Shown here: piece by piece, positions 16,989-24,897 of the stretch | How the letters are laid out: the number at the start of each line of letters is the position of its first letter | Numbering within the stretch: position 1 is the stretch's first letter | Assembly (NCBI RefSeq): GCF_030444335.1 | Contig: NZ_CP128595.1 | Coordinates: forward strand, 1,812,501 to 1,876,500 | Direction of reading: 5' to 3' | Length of the DNA: 64,000 nt | From: Polaribacter huanghezhanensis | Lineage (GTDB): Bacteria > Bacteroidota > Bacteroidia > Flavobacteriales > Flavobacteriaceae | Notes under the pieces: generated by a model | Database searches by the model: none | The model's input: the letters and a program-made list of their open reading frames with translations, nothing else | What the model was told of the DNA's origin: nothing | Made by a program: the position numbers and the translations under genes

Positions 16989-16996
16989 TATCTTTG
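16989..16996 (+). promoter_or_regulatory. Promoter -7 box for the YwqK-like gene
   Basis: TATCTTTG matches TAnnTTTG and ends 15 bases before the ATG at 17012. It shows that the longer ORF beginning at 16937 is not the true start. Confidence 0.6.
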
Positions 16997-17011
16997 TTAG
17001 ATAATTGTTTG

Positions 17012-17734
17012 ATGATGATAAATATAAAAAGACTCTTCTTTGTTGGTATTCTTTTTTTGTTTTTTTTAAACGGACAGGAAGCTGTTGCTCAAAAATACAA
17101 TCAGTTTGATAAAAACAAAAAGAGAACAGGTCCTTGGAGAAAATACTATACTACAAATAAGAGAATTAAATATATTGGTCAGTTTAAAGACGGAAAAGAA
17201 GTTGGGACTTTTAAGTTTTACAATATCAACTACTCTACGCATCCAGAAGCCATTAAAGTTTTTAAAAAAGATTCTGATTCTGTTGCTGTAAAATATTTGT
17301 TTGACAACGGAAAAACAAGAGTAACCGGAACTTTTATCGGTAAAAAAAGAGTAGGAAAATGGATGTATTACTTCAAAAAAGGAACTGTTCTTTCTGAGGA
17401 ATTTTATGTTGATGGAAAACTAGACGGAAAAGTAACGGTCTATTTTGAATCGAACGGAAAGAAAGCAGAAGAATCTGAATATAAAAATGGTTTGTTGCAC
17501 GGTGTTTCTAAAAAATATTCTGATAAAGAAGTGTTAATTGAAGAAGTATTGTTTGAAAATGGTTTGGCAAACGGACTTGCAAAATACTTTGAGTTAGACG
17601 GAAACTTAAAAGAACGCGGACTTTATAAAGACGGAAAACGCTTTGGTAAATGGGAGTTTTATTTAGATGGAGAACTTGCTACCGATAAAGAAAGAAAAGA
17701 AACGTTGAAGAATTCCGTCAAACACAAAAATTAA
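17012..17734 (+). CDS. Secreted YwqK/MORN-repeat-like protein
   Basis: The 240-residue protein has a signal peptide (LFFVGILFLFFLNGQEAVAQ) and then repeated units of the form 'G.W..Y....L..E..Y.DGK..G....Y..NG', e.g. GPWRKYY, GKWMYYFKKG, GKVTVYFESNG, GKWEFYLDGE. This is the MORN-like repeat of YwqK-type proteins, which databases call 'toxin-antitoxin system YwqK family antitoxin' without a toxin being evident. No toxin gene is nearby. Start chosen at 17012 (second ATG 17015 equally possible) because of the promoter and signal peptide. Confidence 0.85.
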   Translation: MMINIKRLFFVGILFLFFLNGQEAVAQKYNQFDKNKKRTGPWRKYYTTNKRIKYIGQFKDGKEVGTFKFYNINYSTHPEAIKVFKKDSDSVAVKYLFDNGKTRVTGTFIGKKRVGKWMYYFKKGTVLSEEFYVDGKLDGKVTVYFESNGKKAEESEYKNGLLHGVSKKYSDKEVLIEEVLFENGLANGLAKYFELDGNLKERGLYKDGKRFGKWEFYLDGELATDKERKETLKNSVKHKN

Positions 17735-17754
17735 AAGGCGTTGTTTATTTTCTC

Positions 17755-17837
17755 TGTCATCTCGACCGTAATGGAGAGATCTATCATCAAAAATGATAAA
17801 GATTTCTCGATTCCGTTTCGCTTTACTCGAAATGACA
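17755..17837. repeat. REP-like intergenic palindrome
   Basis: The ends TGTCATCTCGA and TCGAAATGACA are inverted, and an inner pair (GAGAGATCT / AGATTTCTC) is nested inside. It lies between the YwqK-like gene and mnmA. The same TGTCAT...ATGACA layout recurs at 21954, 22056, 26548 and 50890. Confidence 0.7.
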
Positions 17838-17921
17838 TATAGTTTAGCGAACTAAAAAATACATAACTTTTTCTTATCAATACATCAGCAAATTCAATGC
17901 GTTAATCTCCCAATTGATTTG

Positions 17922-17929
17922 TATCTTTG
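17922..17929 (+). promoter_or_regulatory. Promoter -7 box for mnmA
   Basis: TATCTTTG matches TAnnTTTG. It overlaps the first codons of the longest possible ORF, so the mnmA start must be the ATG at 17948. Confidence 0.6.
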
Positions 17930-17947
17930 CAGTCAATTTTATTAAAA

Positions 17948-19135
17948 ATGAAACGTGTAATTGTTGGTCTTTCTGGTGGTGTTGATAGTAGTGTAACTGC
18001 ATATTTGTTAAAAGAACAAGGCTATGAAGTGATCGGCTTGTTTATGAAAAACTGGCACGATGATTCTGTAACAATTTCTAACGAATGTCCGTGGTTAGAA
18101 GACAGCAACGACGCCATGATTGTTGCAGATAAATTAGGAATTCCTTTTCAAGTGGTCGATTTAAGCGAGCAATACAAAACACGTATTGTAGATTATATGT
18201 TTGATGAATACAGCAAAGGAAGAACGCCAAATCCAGATGTGTTGTGTAATAGAGAAATCAAATTTGATGTCTTTATGGATATCGCACTAAATTTGGGTGC
18301 AGATTATGTTGCAACTGGACATTATTGTAGAAAAGCTTCAGCAATTATTGATGGAAATCCTGTTTATAAATTACTGGCAGGAAAAGATGATAATAAAGAT
18401 CAATCGTATTTTTTATGTCAATTATCGCAACAACAATTAGCAAAAGCACTGTTTCCTATTGGCGAACTCACCAAGCCAGAAGTTAGAGCAATTGCTAAAA
18501 AAGCCGATTTAATTACGGCGGATAAAAAAGACTCTCAAGGGTTGTGTTTTATTGGTAAAGTGCGTTTGCCAGAATTTTTACAACAAAAATTAGAGCCAAA
18601 AGAAGGCCTTATTGTTACCATTCCTGCTGATTCTGAAATCTATAATAGAACAATTCCAACATTTTCTAACAAAGAAGAAGAGTTGGCTTTTTATGCAACC
18701 AAATATTCGTATTCAATTGCAGACGGAAAAACTGTTGGCAAACATCAAGGTGCACATTACTTTACAAAAGGACAACGAAAAGGATTAAATGTTGGCGGAA
18801 CAAAAGAAGCGTTGTACGTGATAGAAACCGATGTTGTAGAAAATGTAATTTATGCTGGTGAAGGAAAAAATCATCCAGGGTTGTACAGAAAAGTTTTGTT
18901 TGTTAGCAACGAAGAATTACATTGGATTCGAGAAGACATTACCTTAAAAATTGGCGAATCTTTAGAGGTTGAAGCTAGAATTCGTTACAGACAAGCACTA
19001 GAAAAAGCAACGTTACACAAAGTAGAAGATGGCTTGTATGTTGAATTTGACAACAAACAATCTGCCATTACAGAAGGGCAATTTGTAGCTTGGTATCAAA
19101 ATGAAGAATTACTTGGTTCTGGCGTAATTTCTTAA
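17948..19135 (+). CDS. mnmA: tRNA-specific 2-thiouridylase
   Basis: MnmA thiolates uridine 34 of tRNA Lys, Glu and Gln. The 395-residue enzyme has the ATP pyrophosphatase loop SGGVDSS at 9-15 and the two catalytic cysteines C100 ([11 protein letters not shown]) and C200 ([10 protein letters not shown]). The ATG at 17948 gives the canonical [15 protein letters not shown] start; seven in-frame codons upstream lie in the promoter box. It is monocistronic, followed after 56 bases by the subtilase. Confidence 0.97.
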   Translation: MKRVIVGLSGGVDSSVTAYLLKEQGYEVIGLFMKNWHDDSVTISNECPWLEDSNDAMIVADKLGIPFQVVDLSEQYKTRIVDYMFDEYSKGRTPNPDVLCNREIKFDVFMDIALNLGADYVATGHYCRKASAIIDGNPVYKLLAGKDDNKDQSYFLCQLSQQQLAKALFPIGELTKPEVRAIAKKADLITADKKDSQGLCFIGKVRLPEFLQQKLEPKEGLIVTIPADSEIYNRTIPTFSNKEEELAFYATKYSYSIADGKTVGKHQGAHYFTKGQRKGLNVGGTKEALYVIETDVVENVIYAGEGKNHPGLYRKVLFVSNEELHWIREDITLKIGESLEVEARIRYRQALEKATLHKVEDGLYVEFDNKQSAITEGQFVAWYQNEELLGSGVIS

Positions 19136-19191
19136 GCAGTATTTTATTTCCTCTCTAAAAAGTAGTATTTTCGACAGATAAATAAAAGTCG

Positions 19192-20826
19192 ATGAAAAAA
19201 CTAATCTCCCTAATTGCATTTTTGTATTGTTTTCATGCAGCTGCTCAAGAAGACGCTTGGGTATTCTTAAAAGACAAACCCAATGCAGCAACCTTTTTAG
19301 CTTCGCCATTAACCATGTTGTCGCAACGTGCTTTAGATCGTAGAACGCGCCAAAATATTGCGTTAGATAACAAAGATGTTCCGATGGAAACAACCTATTA
19401 TTCTCAGATTAAAAGTGCGACAGGAATTACAGTGTTGGCAAAATCGAAATGGTTAAATGCAATTCATGTACAAGGAACTCCAATAAATATTAAAAACCTT
19501 AAAACGACTTATAATACGTTTGTTGAAAAAATAGAATTTGCTGATAAAACATTGAATGCTAAAGGACGTGTACATCAAAGTTCAACAACACCTAAACGTA
19601 AAAATAAATTCGAAAAAACAAGTACTACTTTTAATTACGGGAATGCAACCAATCAAATTACGATGTTGAAAGGAGATTTTTTACATCAACAAGGATACAC
19701 AGGCACAGGAATGTACATTGCAGTGATTGATGGTGGTTTTCTGAATGTAAACACATTAGCTGCTTTTAAACGATTGAGAGATAACAATCAAATTTTGGGA
19801 GGTTATAATTTTGCAGACAGAAACACCAATTTTTATACAAGAGATAATCATGGAACCAATGTTTTATCAACTATTGCTGGTTATATTGACGGGCAATTTA
19901 TTGGTACATCTCCAGATGCAAAATTTTATTTATTTATTTCAGAAATCTCAGAAACAGAAACAGTTTTGGAAGAAACACTTTGGGTTGAAGCAGCTGAAAA
20001 AGCAGATAGTTTAGGGGTAGATGTAATTAATACTTCGTTAGGTTATACAACTTTTGATAACGCAAATTACAATTATACCTATGCAGATATGGACGGAAAA
20101 ACAACGTTTATTTCTCGTGGAGCAGAAATTGGTGTTTCTAGAGGAATGATTTTAGTAAATGCTGCTGGAAATGATGGGCGTATTGATAATCCATGGAAAT
20201 ATATTGGAGCACCAGCAGATGTAGCTGGTGTTTTTACAGTTGGTGCAGTTAATGCAACGGGAACCATTGCTGATTTTAGTTCTTATGGACCAACTTCTGA
20301 TGGTAGAGTAAAACCAGATGTGTTGGCGCAAGGGCAAAATGTGTATGTAATTAATCATACTACTGGAGATCCAGTAACTTCAAACGGAACCTCTTTTTCT
20401 TCGCCAATTATGGCGGGAGTTGTCGCTTGTTTTTGGCAAGCATTTCCGAACTTAACAAATACGCAAATTATGCAACGCATTCGCGAATCGGCAGATCGGT
20501 ATAACAGTCCAACTGCGCAATATGGTTATGGAATTCCGAATTTTGAAAATACATACAACACCGTTTTAAGTGTGGATGGCCAAGAATTTTTAAACGCCAC
20601 AACTGTATATCCGAATCCAGTAACCAACAGATTAACGATCAAGACTTCTTTACAGAATTTAGAAAATACAAAGATTCAAATCTATAATGTAATTGGAAAA
20701 AAAGTGTTTCAAAAAAACAGTTTAACTACTAAAACCATAGATGTTTCTGCTTTGAGTTCTGGAATTTACATCTTAAAAATCACGAATGGAAATCAGCAAA
20801 ATACAATTAAGTTGATTAAAAAATAA
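19192..20826 (+). CDS. S8 subtilisin-like peptidase with type IX sorting domain
   Basis: A 544-residue exported protease. After a signal peptide (residues 1-19) and a propeptide-like region, the catalytic triad is D180 (YIAVIDGGF), H220 (DNHGTN) and S401 (NGTSFSSPIMAGV), with the oxyanion Asn in NAAGNDG near 327. From about residue 468 a Por-type C-terminal sorting domain (VYPNPVTNRLTI..., ending NTIKLIKK) targets it through the type IX system to the cell surface or medium. A TATTTTCG box about 30 bases before the ATG may be the promoter. Its stop overlaps the next ATG (TAATG). Confidence 0.95.
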   Translation: MKKLISLIAFLYCFHAAAQEDAWVFLKDKPNAATFLASPLTMLSQRALDRRTRQNIALDNKDVPMETTYYSQIKSATGITVLAKSKWLNAIHVQGTPINIKNLKTTYNTFVEKIEFADKTLNAKGRVHQSSTTPKRKNKFEKTSTTFNYGNATNQITMLKGDFLHQQGYTGTGMYIAVIDGGFLNVNTLAAFKRLRDNNQILGGYNFADRNTNFYTRDNHGTNVLSTIAGYIDGQFIGTSPDAKFYLFISEISETETVLEETLWVEAAEKADSLGVDVINTSLGYTTFDNANYNYTYADMDGKTTFISRGAEIGVSRGMILVNAAGNDGRIDNPWKYIGAPADVAGVFTVGAVNATGTIADFSSYGPTSDGRVKPDVLAQGQNVYVINHTTGDPVTSNGTSFSSPIMAGVVACFWQAFPNLTNTQIMQRIRESADRYNSPTAQYGYGIPNFENTYNTVLSVDGQEFLNATTVYPNPVTNRLTIKTSLQNLENTKIQIYNVIGKKVFQKNSLTTKTIDVSALSSGIYILKITNGNQQNTIKLIKK

Positions 20827-21758
20827 TGACAAACAACATCACACAACTTTTCAATATAAAATATCCAATTGTTCAAGGAGGAATGATTTGGGTTTCTGGT
20901 TATAAATTAGCATCCGCAGTTTCTAATGCTGGTGGTTTGGGTTTAATTGGCGCAGGTTCTATGTATCCAGAAGTGCTTAGAGAACACATTCAAAAATGTA
21001 AAAAAGCAACCGACAAACCGTTTGGTGTAAACGTACCCATGTTGTATCCAGACATAGAAAAAATCATAAAAATTATTGTAGAAGAAGGCGTTAAAATTGT
21101 CTTTACTTCCGCAGGAAATCCAAAAACGTGGACAGCTTTTTTAAAGGAAAAAGGAATTACCGTTGTGCATGTAGTTAGTTCTGTAAAGTTTGCGTTAAAA
21201 GCAGAAGCAGCCGGAGTTGACGCTGTGGTTTGCGAAGGTTTTGAAGCTGGCGGACATAACGGAAGAGAAGAAACAACCACGTTTACGTTAATTCCGATGG
21301 TAAAAGAACAGGTAAAAATCCCTGTGATTTCTGCTGGAGGAATTGGTTCTGGACGCGCCATGTTAGCCGCAATGGTGTTGGGAGCAAATGGCGTACAAGT
21401 TGGTAGTAGATTTGCTGCAACCAAAGAATCTTCTGCACACAATAATTTTAAACAAACCATCATTAATGTTAAAGATGGCGATACCGAATTAACCTTAAAA
21501 GAATTGGCGCCGGTTAGATTGGTGAAAAATAAATTCTATCAACAAATTCAAGAATTGTATACACAGAATCCGACGTTAGAACAAATTAAAGAATTACTAG
21601 GAAGAGCAAGAGCAAAAAAAGGAATGTTTGAAGGCGATTTAGAAAATGGCGAATTAGAAATTGGGCAAGTTGCCGGAATGATTCACGACATAAAATCTGC
21701 CAAAGAAGTGATTGATGAAATGATGCAAGAATTTGACGCAGTAAAAAAACAATTTTAA
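20826..21758 (+). CDS. NAD(P)H-dependent flavin oxidoreductase (nitronate monooxygenase-like)
   Basis: A 310-residue FMN-binding TIM-barrel enzyme. The N-terminal YPIVQGGMIWVS, the EGFEAGGHNG loop and the phosphate-binding segments VISAGGIGSGRAM and ANGVQVGSRF are family hallmarks. Related enzymes oxidise nitronates or reduce enoyl-ACP (FabK); the available motifs do not decide between them, and there are no fatty-acid genes nearby. It is translationally coupled to the subtilase before it and to ywbE after it by one-base stop/start overlaps. Confidence 0.9.
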   Translation: MTNNITQLFNIKYPIVQGGMIWVSGYKLASAVSNAGGLGLIGAGSMYPEVLREHIQKCKKATDKPFGVNVPMLYPDIEKIIKIIVEEGVKIVFTSAGNPKTWTAFLKEKGITVVHVVSSVKFALKAEAAGVDAVVCEGFEAGGHNGREETTTFTLIPMVKEQVKIPVISAGGIGSGRAMLAAMVLGANGVQVGSRFAATKESSAHNNFKQTIINVKDGDTELTLKELAPVRLVKNKFYQQIQELYTQNPTLEQIKELLGRARAKKGMFEGDLENGELEIGQVAGMIHDIKSAKEVIDEMMQEFDAVKKQF

Positions 21759-21949
21759 TGGACGGAACAAAAAGAGTAAATATACAAGTTGGAGCAGAAG
21801 TGAAGGTTGTGCAAAAACATCACCAACGAAGTGGGGAATTGACCGAAGGAATTGTAAAACGCATCTTAACAAACTCACCAAATCATCCACACGGAATTAA
21901 AGTGCAATTAACTTCTGGTATTGTTGGCAGAGTGAAAGCGGTTTTATAA
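21758..21949 (+). CDS. ywbE: YwbE-family protein
   Basis: A 63-residue protein matching the small YwbE (DUF2196) family: IQVGAEVKVVQKHHQRSGELTEGIVKRIL followed by SPNHPHGIKVQL and a GIVGRV ending. It is a KOW-like all-beta protein of unknown function, possibly nucleic-acid binding (inference). It is the last gene of the subtilase - oxidoreductase - ywbE operon; the stop of the oxidoreductase overlaps its ATG. Confidence 0.9.
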   Translation: MDGTKRVNIQVGAEVKVVQKHHQRSGELTEGIVKRILTNSPNHPHGIKVQLTSGIVGRVKAVL

Positions 21950-21953
21950 TATT

Positions 21954-22048
21954 TGTCATTGCGCTTGTGCTAAACTTGATTCAGTAACTACGAAGCAATC
22001 TCAGAATAAATATACAGATTACTTTTTCCTAACGTCCTCTTAATGACG
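21954..22048. repeat. REP-like intergenic palindrome
   Basis: It starts TGTCATTGCGC, contains ACGAAGCAATCT and then an inverted AGATTAC...TAATGACG. This resembles the widespread TGTCATTGCGA...CGAAGCAATCT repeat. It fills the left part of the 335-base gap between ywbE and the helicase gene. Confidence 0.6.
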
Positions 22049-22055
22049 TTCTAAT

Positions 22056-22160
22056 TGTCATTCCCTTGTAAAAGGGAATCTATATTAAGTAAGTAGATTT
22101 GCTAAAACCAATAGAATTTTAATAGTGTCTGTTTGGATTCCCGCTTGCGCGAGAATGACA
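22056..22160. repeat. REP-like intergenic palindrome
   Basis: Ends TGTCATTCCC and GAGAATGACA, with an inner AAGGGAATC / GGATTCCCG pair. It is directly beside the previous element and directly before the 3' remnant of a restriction-methylase-like gene. Confidence 0.65.
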
Positions 22161-22190
22161 AAACGTTATGATTATTATCTTTTATTTCTT

Positions 22191-22277
22191 TTATTTCTTT
22201 TTCTTCTTTTTTGAAGCGTTTAATAAAGGCGCTGTGTACTGATTGTACAAATCGAATAAATATTCTATGCGTTTATT
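22191..22277 (-). pseudogene. 3' remnant of a restriction-methylase-like (MmeI/type IIG) gene
   Basis: Downstream of the helicase stop, in a different frame, the minus strand reads (NK)RIEYLFDLYNQYTAPLLN followed by ASKKKKKK and a stop. A helix of this kind followed by a lysine-rich tail is what I remember as the extreme C-terminus of MmeI-like class I SAM-dependent DNA methyltransferases/restriction enzymes. The frame is closed by a stop just upstream (22278-22280), so it is not translated as a gene. It pairs with the 5' remnant at 24803-24850 on the same strand, with the MazG-helicase module in between. The rest of 22161-22284 shows nothing else. Confidence 0.5.
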
Positions 22278-22284
22278 TTATTTT

Positions 22285-24477
22285 TTATTTCAGGACACAC
22301 TCAAAAATACCAATCACTTTAAATGTTAATAGTTCTTCATCTTCTAATACAATTTTTTCATAATTTTTATTAGTCGATAATGGTTTTAAAATAATAGATT
22401 GGTGCTTCCATCCTTCCTCATTTTGATGTTTTTTGCTTTCATATTCCTTAATTGTATAACATGAGCCAAAGTCTGAATCATGGATATTAGTGCTTTCAAC
22501 TAATACAATTTGACCATTTCTTGAGCCACCTGAATATTTTCGAAAAAGACAGTAAGAGCCATTTGGAATTACTTTATTCATTGATTCGCCAATTACCTGA
22601 CAAGCAAACAAATCCTTACTAGGTTTAACTTTATTAGGAATGTTTATCCATTTCATATCTTCTACTTGCTGATTTGAACCGAAGCAACCAGCTGCTACTT
22701 TAAGGTCGTATAAAGGTATTGCGTTTTCGAATGGAAGAATGTTTTCTGTTTTAAATAACTCTATGGTTTTAGGCTGTTCTGTGAGAAACTTTGGAATAAA
22801 AGATTCAAAATATTCTCTCAATAAAGGATCGCATACGTAAACATAAGTTCCTTTAATTCCTCTAAGCAAAATTGTTTTATAGATGTTTAAAATAAAGGCT
22901 TTCAATTCCTTTGGATCTTTGATAGATTGTTTTCCATTTTTATCAAAGTAGCTTTCTTCTTTAATTATGATTTCTCTAGTCTTAGGGTTAAAAGATATTT
23001 CGTTTCCGAATATAATACCAGAATAGTTAAGGTCATAACCCTGTGTTGTGTGGATGCATCCAACTTCATTAATAGAACCTTCTGAGTTTATCCAATCATT
23101 AGAAGTTCCATTCCATTTTAGTTGTACATTATCTATTTGAATATCAAAAAAATCTTTGTTTTTATTTGATTTCCACTCCCAAGAGTAACCAGCAATGAGC
23201 CTTGAAAGTCCGCTTTCTTTTTCACGTATTTTTATTTGTTCTATCATTTTTTCAAGTGAATCAAACAATGTGAATTCGTATTCTTTTGAATTGAATTTTA
23301 AACTTTCTTTAGTCAAACGACAATGCAGTAAGGAATCAATATATTCAACGTAAGCATTTCCACCTTTTACTCGAAATTGTGACTTTAGTTTGAGGATAGA
23401 GGCTTTTTTAGATTTTTTAAGTAAATCAAAATCCTCTTTTTTAGCGTCAGAAGGTTTAATTGATTGACTTTCATCATAGAATAAAACGGTGTATTTTGAT
23501 TGCATAGTTACCCAATCTAATTCACTTGATTTATGCTTATCAAGATTGAGTGCATGACATGCTTTATCAAAAGCGCCAAAATATGCGCCTAGATTTACTC
23601 TACGCCTCAGTCTATGAGATTCATCAACAATTAATAAGTCATATTTTTCTTTACTAACTTGTGCTGGCCCAATAACCATACTAGCACTTAATCCTTTAAT
23701 GTTTTTAAAAATTTTCTTTAGTGTTGTTCTAAATGAAGACATGGGAACAACTAGTGCCATTTTGGGCTTTGGAAGAACTTTCTTAATTTGGTTGATTAAG
23801 TCGATATAAACTTTTTCCTCTGAACCGAATTCTTTAAAATTAAAATCTTCTAGTTCACTTGATAGCATTTTAAAAAGAAAAATTGCTAGGATTGTTTTTC
23901 CAGTTCCTGCTCCTCCTTCAACAATTGTATTATTATGCTTTCCAGTCGCTAGGTTTTGTAATATTTGAAAAAGCCCTTGACTTTGTTCCTTTGTTAAGCT
24001 TTTGTATGGAGAATATTTGAAGAGGTCAGAATTATCAATGTGTTCAATAGAATGTTTAGAAATGCCTTCTTTTCTAAGTTGATTCCAAACGGAATTAAAG
24101 ATGTCCCAATAGACCTCTTTCTTTTGATAATAATTGTGATTTGCAAGACCAAGGTTTCCATTTAATAACTTAAATACATTGTCTCCTGAAATGTATTTAA
24201 TCAAGTTTGATTCGATATCAAGTGTAGCTGATTTATTAAATTTTTCACTCGTGATTAAGTGAACAGAAGTAAGTTTGCTTTTTGTTTTGTGTTTTAAATG
24301 AGTACTCATTCGTGAGTAAGCATCTGTTGTTTCACCAACGTAAGCAGTTTTTGTTTCGCCATCACTCAAGATATATACTAGTGGCCAAAGATCTTTAGCA
24401 AAATGATTACTGCTGAAGTTTTCAAATAGATTATTTTCAAAATCGTAATGATTTACTTTTACTTGCGTTGAAATCAT
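22285..24477 (-). CDS. GIY-YIG nuclease / DUF2075 (Schlafen-group-3) helicase / S24 peptidase-like fusion
   Basis: A 730-residue three-part protein. Residues 32-95 form a GIY-YIG nuclease: VYIL (Y35), AYVGET (Y46), R56, H60 and DIESN (E89). Residues about 155-585 are a superfamily 1 helicase of the DUF2075 type: Walker A GGAGTGKT 188-195, Walker B LLIVDESHR 281-289, LKSQFR 364-369, GCIHTTQGYDLNYSG about 473-487, and RGIKGTYVYVCD 539-550. Residues about 586-730 are LexA/S24-like: a possible AAG cleavage site at 595-597, serine in GESM (S632) and lysine in YTIKEY (K677). It is translationally coupled to the MazG-like gene (TAATG). The architecture suggests phage defence or DNA-damage response; the exact role is unknown. 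Confidence 0.88.
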   Translation of the reverse strand: MISTQVKVNHYDFENNLFENFSSNHFAKDLWPLVYILSDGETKTAYVGETTDAYSRMSTHLKHKTKSKLTSVHLITSEKFNKSATLDIESNLIKYISGDNVFKLLNGNLGLANHNYYQKKEVYWDIFNSVWNQLRKEGISKHSIEHIDNSDLFKYSPYKSLTKEQSQGLFQILQNLATGKHNNTIVEGGAGTGKTILAIFLFKMLSSELEDFNFKEFGSEEKVYIDLINQIKKVLPKPKMALVVPMSSFRTTLKKIFKNIKGLSASMVIGPAQVSKEKYDLLIVDESHRLRRRVNLGAYFGAFDKACHALNLDKHKSSELDWVTMQSKYTVLFYDESQSIKPSDAKKEDFDLLKKSKKASILKLKSQFRVKGGNAYVEYIDSLLHCRLTKESLKFNSKEYEFTLFDSLEKMIEQIKIREKESGLSRLIAGYSWEWKSNKNKDFFDIQIDNVQLKWNGTSNDWINSEGSINEVGCIHTTQGYDLNYSGIIFGNEISFNPKTREIIIKEESYFDKNGKQSIKDPKELKAFILNIYKTILLRGIKGTYVYVCDPLLREYFESFIPKFLTEQPKTIELFKTENILPFENAIPLYDLKVAAGCFGSNQQVEDMKWINIPNKVKPSKDLFACQVIGESMNKVIPNGSYCLFRKYSGGSRNGQIVLVESTNIHDSDFGSCYTIKEYESKKHQNEEGWKHQSIILKPLSTNKNYEKIVLEDEELLTFKVIGIFECVLK

Positions 24478-24806
24478 TAGAGCTTGTTATATTTTTTAGC
24501 AGTTCCTTTTGCTTTTTCTATTGGATATTTTTCTCCATTCTTTTTCATTTTATCTAAAACAATCTGCTTGACATCAAAACGATATTTTTCAGCAAGTAAG
24601 AAAGCGTAAGTAAAAACATCAGCTAACTCTTGTTTAATATTTTCCATATTTGCATCTTCATGTTTTTTCCACAAAAATTCTTCAAGTAATTCACTTGCTT
24701 CAATACTTATTGCCAATGCTAAATCTTTTGGGTTGTGAAATTGCTCCCAATCTCTTTCATTTCTAAATTTTAATAAAGCATCAGTTATTTCCTTTATATC
24801 TTTCAT
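24477..24806 (-). CDS. MazG-like nucleotide pyrophosphohydrolase
   Basis: A 109-residue all-alpha NTP pyrophosphohydrolase. The metal-binding glutamates are in EASELLEEF around residues 37-45 and in QELADVFTYAF around 60-70 (ExxD), and the length fits single-domain MazG-like enzymes, which hydrolyse (d)NTPs to monophosphates. It precedes and overlaps the nuclease-helicase gene (stop TAA shares its A with the ATG), so the two are made together. The context suggests that it depletes or sanitises nucleotides as part of a defence-like module (inference). Its ATG overlaps the stop of the 15-codon remnant upstream. Confidence 0.9.
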   Translation of the reverse strand: MKDIKEITDALLKFRNERDWEQFHNPKDLALAISIEASELLEEFLWKKHEDANMENIKQELADVFTYAFLLAEKYRFDVKQIVLDKMKKNGEKYPIEKAKGTAKKYNKL

Positions 24807-24850
24807 AATTTTAAGGCTCTGTCTTTAATTTCGTTCCAGCTTAATGCCAT
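24803..24850 (-). pseudogene. 5' remnant (15 codons) of a restriction-methylase-like gene
   Basis: The minus strand reads MALSWNEIKDRALKL then stop, the stop overlapping the MazG ATG (ATGA). MALSWNEIKDRALKF followed by SKEW is, as I recall, the typical N-terminus of large MmeI/type IIG-like DNA methyltransferase-restriction proteins. Only the first 14 matching codons remain. It may now act as a leader peptide for the MazG-helicase transcript. The matching C-terminal remnant lies beyond the helicase gene at 22191-22277. Confidence 0.55.
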
Positions 24851-24897
24851 TTTGTTGGTTTCTTTTTAAGTTTAGCAATTTAATCAATAACAAAACC

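Noticed and set aside
17012..17734. Toxin-antitoxin locus suggested by the YwqK family name
   Set aside because: No toxin gene is adjacent, and the protein is an exported MORN-like repeat protein.
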